In this document: piece after piece, positions 45,388-64,000 of the stretch
How positions within the stretch are numbered: the first letter of the stretch is position 1
Layout of the letters: each line of letters begins with the position of its first letter
Source: Tachypleus tridentatus
Lineage: Eukaryota; Arthropoda; Merostomata; Xiphosura; Limulidae
Direction: 5' to 3'
NCBI RefSeq assembly: GCF_004210375.1
Contig: NC_134834.1
Location: 147,097,009-147,161,008, forward strand
Length of the DNA: 64,000 nucleotides
Translations under genes and position numbers: made by a program
Notes under the pieces: model-generated
Databases searched by the model: none
Told to the model about the DNA's origin: nothing
The model's input: the letters and a program-made list of their open reading frames with translations, nothing else

Positions 45388-45542
45388 ATCACCACCTATT
45401 GCTAACTTTTGGGATACTATTTTATCAACGAACAGTGTGATGAGCGTAAATTACAAAGTCCTAACGACTAAAAGGGCGAGCATTTTTGGTGGGACAGGGA
45501 TTAGAACCTGCGACCCTCAGATTGCGAGTCGATTACCCTAAC
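45388..45542 (-). repeat. SINE-1, right part split by the hAT insertion
   Basis: Continues 42135-42239: CACCTATTGCTAACTTTTGG, CAACGAACAGTGTGATGAGC, AAAAGGGCGAGCATTTTTGG and the tRNA-like end ATTAGAACCTGCGACCCTCA, GATTGCGAGTCGATTACCCT. Confidence 0.88.
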
Positions 45543-47254
45543 CTCATTAATTTCTTCTTCTATTTTATTCACCTCTTTGCATCCAATGTAGAAACTACAG
45601 TTGTTGTTTTTAGTTTAAAATACACTTAACACATATATACTATAACGACTTGTTCTTTGTATCAAATATACTTTAGCATGTATTGCCTATATTCACGCAA
45701 TTGCAACGCTAAAATACTGGTTTTGATTCCACATGGTGAACAGAGTGTAAAGAGTCTTCTGTTTAGTTTTGCGATAAACAAACTAACAAAATTTTTATTG
45801 TTTATAATAGATAACCTATAAATCTGTAATCTCAAATATTTTTTCAACCACTTCTGAATAAACTGTTATTTGGCTTATTATTAATTGTTTCATGTTCCTC
45901 TTTCTTTATCCTTGTCGCTTTTCAAGACCTGAGTACAGTTATGTTATTTTTGTTGACACATGAGTCATTATATCTGTATCCCAAACAAGTTAACTACATG
46001 CAATTGCATAAATAAGAATAAGTGCGGGTGAATGTAAAACAAATATTATACTATAGTCTTCAGGAAATTACGTTTTACGTATAGTTTTTGTTGTATTAAA
46101 AGGTCGGTGAGTACTTTTGTAATTAATAATATTTATTTGTGAATTTTATTAAGTTACTTGAAACGGTATTTTTTTTTTTAAATTTAGACTGCATTATGGC
46201 CCAAGAAGACAACGAACTGTTTTATAGATAACATGTTTTATGTTATAGTAATTTAAAAACAAATGGTTTGAAAATGAAAATGAACGTGTGAGTATAGAAG
46301 TCGTCTCCCTATTTTATTTTTAGTTACTGTTCAACTGTTACATTTGTTTTTTTTACGTTTGACCGTCTTTCTTTTTTTCTCAAAATAGAGAGAAAAAAAG
46401 TTAAAACTTCTTAGCTGCAAAACGCCTTAATTTGAATGTTGAATAATGTTAGTTGCATTGACTTCTATGAATATCTAATTACAGTTTGTAGGATAAACTA
46501 AACATAAATTTTAAACTTAAAATGTTAGTAAAATTTAGTTACTATTTAAGCTTTAACCACTGGTATCGGTTGAGTGAGTCGCATAATCAACGTAGAAAGA
46601 ATTGGTAAAATTTCGGATAAAGTGAAAGAACAACGACAAGTATTAACTCCATAGCCAGCTTAGTTATTTTGCCAAATTTACTGGTTGATAAATTTGAACA
46701 GTTTTTTTTTTTTTTATCAGTAGAGTGTAGACACGTCATTGGTTTAAAAATAGTATTTACTTTACTGTTTACAAAAAAAAAGAAGTTAAATTTGGAACTA
46801 CAACGTCAAAGTATAGGCAGAGAGTAAACAAGGTATAACTTCTATACTATGGTATAAATTACACAGTTTCTGTATGAGTTAAAATGTATCAAATTTAAAT
46901 GTTTTAAAAACATAGTTTTTTCACAGTACTGAAGCAACAGTTATTTTAATATTTCTTGTTAGATAGTTTTGATTGTAAATTTTCAAAAAATCTATAATTA
47001 AACGAATTATACTGCATTGTTTTTTGTTTAATGAATCAAACTGAAGTATGATTGAATGCCTTTTCAGATTTTCTCTTTACTGCTATTTTGTATTACTTTA
47101 TATGAGTAAAAAAAATTCATTCTAATAATGTATATTTCTGATATTAAAATATGATGTTCAGTTGTCTGTCATACAATAATCCAATAATATATCTTTGTTT
47201 AAAAAGTACAAACCAGTGCACCATGAATAGGTATTCCCAATTTCATAATTTCAG
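45543..47254. other. 5' flank of SRM
   Basis: AT-rich, with long T runs. SRM exon 1 as called begins two bases before its ATG, so a 5' non-coding exon and the promoter probably lie in this stretch or further left, but I cannot place them. An ATG with nine codons (MAQEDNELFYR) at about 46197 lacks a nearby donor. Confidence 0.4.
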
Positions 47255-60596
<13,342 letters not shown>

Positions 60597-60992
60597 GTGA
60601 GATTGTGTTATTGTCCACAGGATTAATGTAGTTAGATACCTGTAATTAACATTATGTAATAGGGCCTAAATGGTTATGAGTTTGAAACTAGAACTTAGGA
60701 TTTTGTCATTTCTTGTGTCGCTAAGATTTAAAAGAGATTGTTAACAGGAAGAGGCATCATTAACATCAATTGCTTTTGTTCATTCTAATAGTGGAAGTGT
60801 GAATAAGTAATCAAATTGTATGAATTCTGATAAAGCACAGTGACTAATGTAATTTCACAACATTTTCTGTTTTTTCAAACATTGTGAAATTTCCAAAACA
60901 TTTTGAAGGAAAACTTTTGTTTTCTGAAAAAATTTAGACATTTCATCATAGAATTTCAGTTGTTTTTTAATATTACTCAGATAGTTGCATTT

Positions 60993-60994
<2 letters not shown>

Positions 60995-61036
<42 letters not shown>
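60995..61036. repeat. CA dinucleotide microsatellite
   Basis: About 18 CA units followed by TACATACA. Simple repeat. Confidence 0.95.
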
Positions 61037-61599
61037 TACAACTAATTTTGACTTGATTCATATTTATTAACATATTTCTTTAGGTACTTATTTTGCCACT
61101 TGCAGCAGCTGTCAGTTCTAGTTACAAATGATTAAAAAAATTATCAGCAAAACGGGGAAAATATTTATCAGATTACTTGGTGTTTCATGATGACATCAGT
61201 TTAGACTAAGTAACAATATTCTTGATGGGGTTTAACTTGTATACATGTGGTAAGGCCATGGTTTGACCATGTTTTTGTGGCAATTATAGCTACACCTTTA
61301 TTCAGACTTGCTTCTTTTAATTTATTCCATTATATTATGTGTATACAGTATTTGTAGTTAAATATGACTCTACATTCAGTCTTGTAGCATTAAATTTTCT
61401 AGGGGGGAACATGACACCAGATCTTCCCCTTGAAATGGCATGCTTTGCATGCTGGTTGTATGGCATATTCTTTAGCTGTGGCCGATGGACCTGCCACTCC
61501 AAAACTGCTTTATAGGGCAATGGTACCTATAATAAATAGTTTCTTTTCAACAAGTGGTGAGTTAATAACCCTCTTGCTATGGGCAAATCATAGTGCACA

Positions 61600-61710
61600 A
61601 CTTTCTGGTGGCAAAGGTAGAAACTGGATTTTGATATCTGTTGTGGACAGAGCAAAGATAGCCCTTTGTATAACTTTGTTCTTAACTGTAAACTACAACA
61701 ACAAAAAAAA
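61600..61710 (+). repeat. SINE-3-like fragment
   Basis: TTGTGGACAGAGCAAAGATA followed by GCCCTTTGTATAACTTTGTT and an A-rich CAACAACAAAAAAAA tail, like the distal half of SINE-3. Confidence 0.5.
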
Positions 61711-62089
61711 ACAGTGCACGTGTTACAATTTTTTGGAGTTGCATTGAAAATTTAATCAAACAGCTTTTATAGTGTGTGAATAAACATACCATCAAAACAT
61801 AATTAATAAATCAAATTTCAATATTATATACTTTTTAAATTTATAATTATAAAGAAATATTATAATAAAATCCTGAATCTCCCTAGAATGAGAATTGTAA
61901 CGTGCTGTTAAGGTCTTCCATCTTCCCTAATTTATTTATCACCCTTCCAAAAAGTGCAATATGTTAATATAAGTTAATAATTATAATATAATTATCACTC
62001 AAGCAAAGCATAAATTTACAGCCCTTAATCTTATTTGTTTACAGAGCCATAAACTAGAAAATTGGACTCGCTTGCCACTCCCACCTGTC

Positions 62090-62365
62090 ACATGTCCTGG
62101 CATAACCAGGTGGTTAAGGCACTTAACTCATAATCTCAGGATCAGGGGTTTGAATCCCCATCACAACAAGCATGCTCACCCTTTCAGCTGTGGAGGTATT
62201 ATAATATGATAGTTAATCCCACTGTTGGTAGAAGAGTAGTACAAGAGTTGGTGGTGTGTGGTGATAACTAGCTACCTTTCCTCTCATCTTGGACTGCTAA
62301 ATTAGGGATGGCTAGCACAGATAGCCCTTGTGTAGCTTTGAGCAAAATTCAAAACAAATCAAACC
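62090..62365 (+). repeat. SINE-1, full length
   Basis: Head TCCTGGCATAACCAGGTGGT, TAAGGCACTTAACTCATAAT, B box GGGTTTGAATCCC; body GAGTTGGTGGTGTGTGGTGA, CTGCTAAATTAGGGATGGCT; tail GCAAAATTCAAAACAAATC. Confidence 0.9.
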
Positions 62366-62449
62366 ACTTGATATGCCTTTGGAGGCTATAACTGTAAGTA
62401 TTTTCATATGTTGTACCATCACTGTTTATTCTCTTTATCTGGCTCTAGG

Positions 62450-64000
62450 AGAGACTTATGATTAATCAGATCTTTATACTTCCATAGAACAGTTCCCCTC
62501 GGTATGGCTTCCTGTACATGGTGAGGGGACCTCCCAGGTAAGGTTCTGTTCTTTCAGTTTACCTCCTCTGGAATCAAAACATCCACTCACGTGTTTGCCG
62601 TATGTGGTGACCCGTGAAGGGGAGGAGAGGATTCAACCCTAACACACCACTTTGGCCTTGAATTCCTGTAGACGGGCGGCCTTTGTGTAGCCCCCCTTGG
62701 GTTGGTTGGCTGGTTCACTTGGGCTAGAGTCAACCAAGTACCAGTGTTGGAAGTTCTCAACGGGTGTTGTGGACATTGTGTCTGATGCTGGTGTTTGGGT
62801 ATAGTGCTCACGAAACCCTGGCATTGCTGCAATGACATTGTGGTGCATCCCCTCGTAGGGCTCCATGGTGGGTGGGGTCAGTGGGTACCGAAACTTTCCT
62901 TTCTCCTATGGATCCTCCTTCAAAAAATTTAAATTAAATAGTGAAAAAACAGTCAATAGGTAAACGACCATGCCTTGAAGACTCTGAGCAGCAGTCTTCA
63001 ACATCTGTAACACATGTACCTCATTTTTTTATATTACATTCTCTTTCAGAAAAAACCTTTAGGGCAAATGTCCCCCTTTTTTATTCAGAAGGGACTAGAG
63101 GGTCTTGCTGGCTCTCCAAAGTCTGTAATGAAGCTTTGATCTGGAGACATATTGGTTGAAACATCCACAACCCAACACAGTGAACTCCTCCTGATTTCAA
63201 AGGCAATTGGGGATATACCTATTGAGGTTAGCCCTCATGCTACCTTGAATTCATCACAAGGAGTTATTGTTGAGAGGGATTTGAAGAATGTCCTCGAGTC
63301 AGAGATTCTCATTGGTCTCTCTGCTCAAGGAATTTCTGCAGTGAGGCGCATCTCCACTCACAAAGATGGAGTTACACTGCTAACAAACAACCTCGTTTTG
63401 ACATTTACATCACCATGTGCACCTGCCACCATCAAGACAGGTTATTTAATTTGCAGGGTACAGCCGTACATTCCAAATTCTCTCTGATGTTTCCAATGTC
63501 AGAGGTTCGGCCACTCTAAGACGTAATGTCGTGGTTCCCTGACATGTGCTTGTTGTGGTGGCAAGGACCACGATGCCTATGAGTGTGACACAGACCCACA
63601 TTGTGTCAACTGCAATGGTTCTCACCCTTCCTACTTTCGTTGTTGCCCAAAATGGTTGGAGGAAAAATAGGTGCAGCGTTTGAAAACGATGCATAACATT
63701 AGTTATCCTGGGGCTTGGAAATTGCTGTCAGCCACTCCATCTTGGACATATGCTGCTGCACTTCGTTCCACAACTACAGTGGGAGTGCAGACAGATCTCT
63801 CTGTCCCTCCAAGAAAATCGTTTTCAAAACAAATGAAAAGCCTTTTGACCATGGTTAAAAAGGTCGATGAATCAACTTCCACACCCATCTCTGTTCCTCC
63901 CATACATTCCAACAAACCTCAAGATCCACATCCTTCAGTTTCAAATACAGGCATTTCTTCTGATACATCTTTTTCTCCCACCCCAAGATGCAAAAAAATC
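62450..64000 (+). mobile_element. Jockey/R1-like non-LTR retrotransposon, 5' part
   Basis: A GC-richer 5' untranslated part (62480-62940: TATGGCTTCCTGTACATGGT, GAGGGGACCTCCCAGG, GACCCGTGAAGGGGAGGAGA) leads into a gag-like ORF1 that runs past the window end. The ORF2 RT should follow outside the window. It lies in SRM intron 5 or just 3' of the exons seen, in the same direction as SRM. Confidence 0.82.
62941..64000 (+). pseudogene. Non-LTR retrotransposon ORF1 (gag-like, CCHC), disabled
   Basis: Nucleic-acid-binding ORF1 protein that coats the element's RNA. Seen: MKKQSIGKRPCLEDSEQQSS, then a frame change near 63050 into LLISKAIGDIPIEVSPHATL, NSSQGVIVERDLKNVLESEI, GISAVRRISTHKDG, TGYLICRVQPYIPNSL. 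Three zinc-knuckle-like units follow at 63488-63660: CFQCQRFGHSKT-C, CACCGGKDHDAYEC and CVNCNGSHPSYFRCC. In-frame stops lie at 63485-63487, just before the first knuckle, inside that knuckle, and after WLEEK near 63670. The Ser/Pro/Thr-rich C-terminal part continues to the window edge. Confidence 0.82.

Larger units (their letters stand above)
60597..62089. other. SRM intron 5, left part
   Basis: AT-rich. Contains a CA microsatellite and a SINE-3-like tail at about 61600-61710 (GGACAGAGCAAAGATAGCCC, AACTTTGTTCTTAA). A 105-codon plus frame at 61430-61747 overlaps that repeat and is not a gene. Confidence 0.45.

Noticed and set aside
46197-46232. Upstream ATG (MAQEDNELFYR) as an SRM N-terminal exon
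   Set aside because: It ends in a stop without a splice donor close by, and SRM already has a suitable ATG at 47257.
61430-61747. 105-codon plus frame downstream of SRM exon 5 as further SRM coding sequence
   Set aside because: The translation does not match the conserved SRM C-terminal region and its second half is a SINE-3-like repeat.

Overview
This window is animal nuclear DNA: AT-rich, full of dispersed repeats, with two conserved genes whose short exons are separated by introns of about 1.1 to 5.7 kb. The most abundant repeat is a tRNA-derived SINE with a characteristic body. I associate it, from memory, with chelicerate and in particular horseshoe crab genomes. A likely cuticle-protein exon and an arthropod-type non-LTR element fit an arthropod. 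The species call is inference.

Layout. 180-4511 is a 36-bp satellite that turns into a 44-bp version at its right end. 6402-6650 is a small exon resembling an arthropod cuticle protein. 8295-10926 is a nearly full-length hAT transposon with a clean 8-bp target duplication. 11.8-13.6 kb holds clustered SINEs. 14131-15474 is a 30-copy minisatellite of about 45 bp. 15.7-17.6 kb is a decayed CR1/L2-like LINE.

18070-34989 (minus) is a complete seven-exon PEX10 gene (peroxisomal RING E3 ligase, 293 residues). Its introns hold a DIRS-like retrotransposon with inverted terminal repeats (20752-25040), two minisatellites, SINEs, and inverted modules that look like Penelope-element ends.

Between the two genes lies a stack of nested transposons. 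A Penelope-like element sits inside a Tc1/mariner copy (38.3-41.0 kb) and itself carries a SINE. A second hAT element (42240-45387) is inserted in a SINE and carries another SINE.

47255-60596 (plus) holds five coding exons of spermidine synthase (SRM), residues 1-195; the C-terminal exons lie beyond the window. PEX10 and SRM are transcribed divergently, about 12.3 kb apart. From 62450 to the window end is the 5' part of a Jockey/R1-like non-LTR retrotransposon with a broken ORF1.

The two conserved genes have unrelated jobs (peroxisomal matrix-protein import and polyamine synthesis). Nothing in the sequence shows that they are coregulated. Most long open frames in the window are products of repeats, not genes. 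I see no bacterial-type system, CRISPR array or rRNA.
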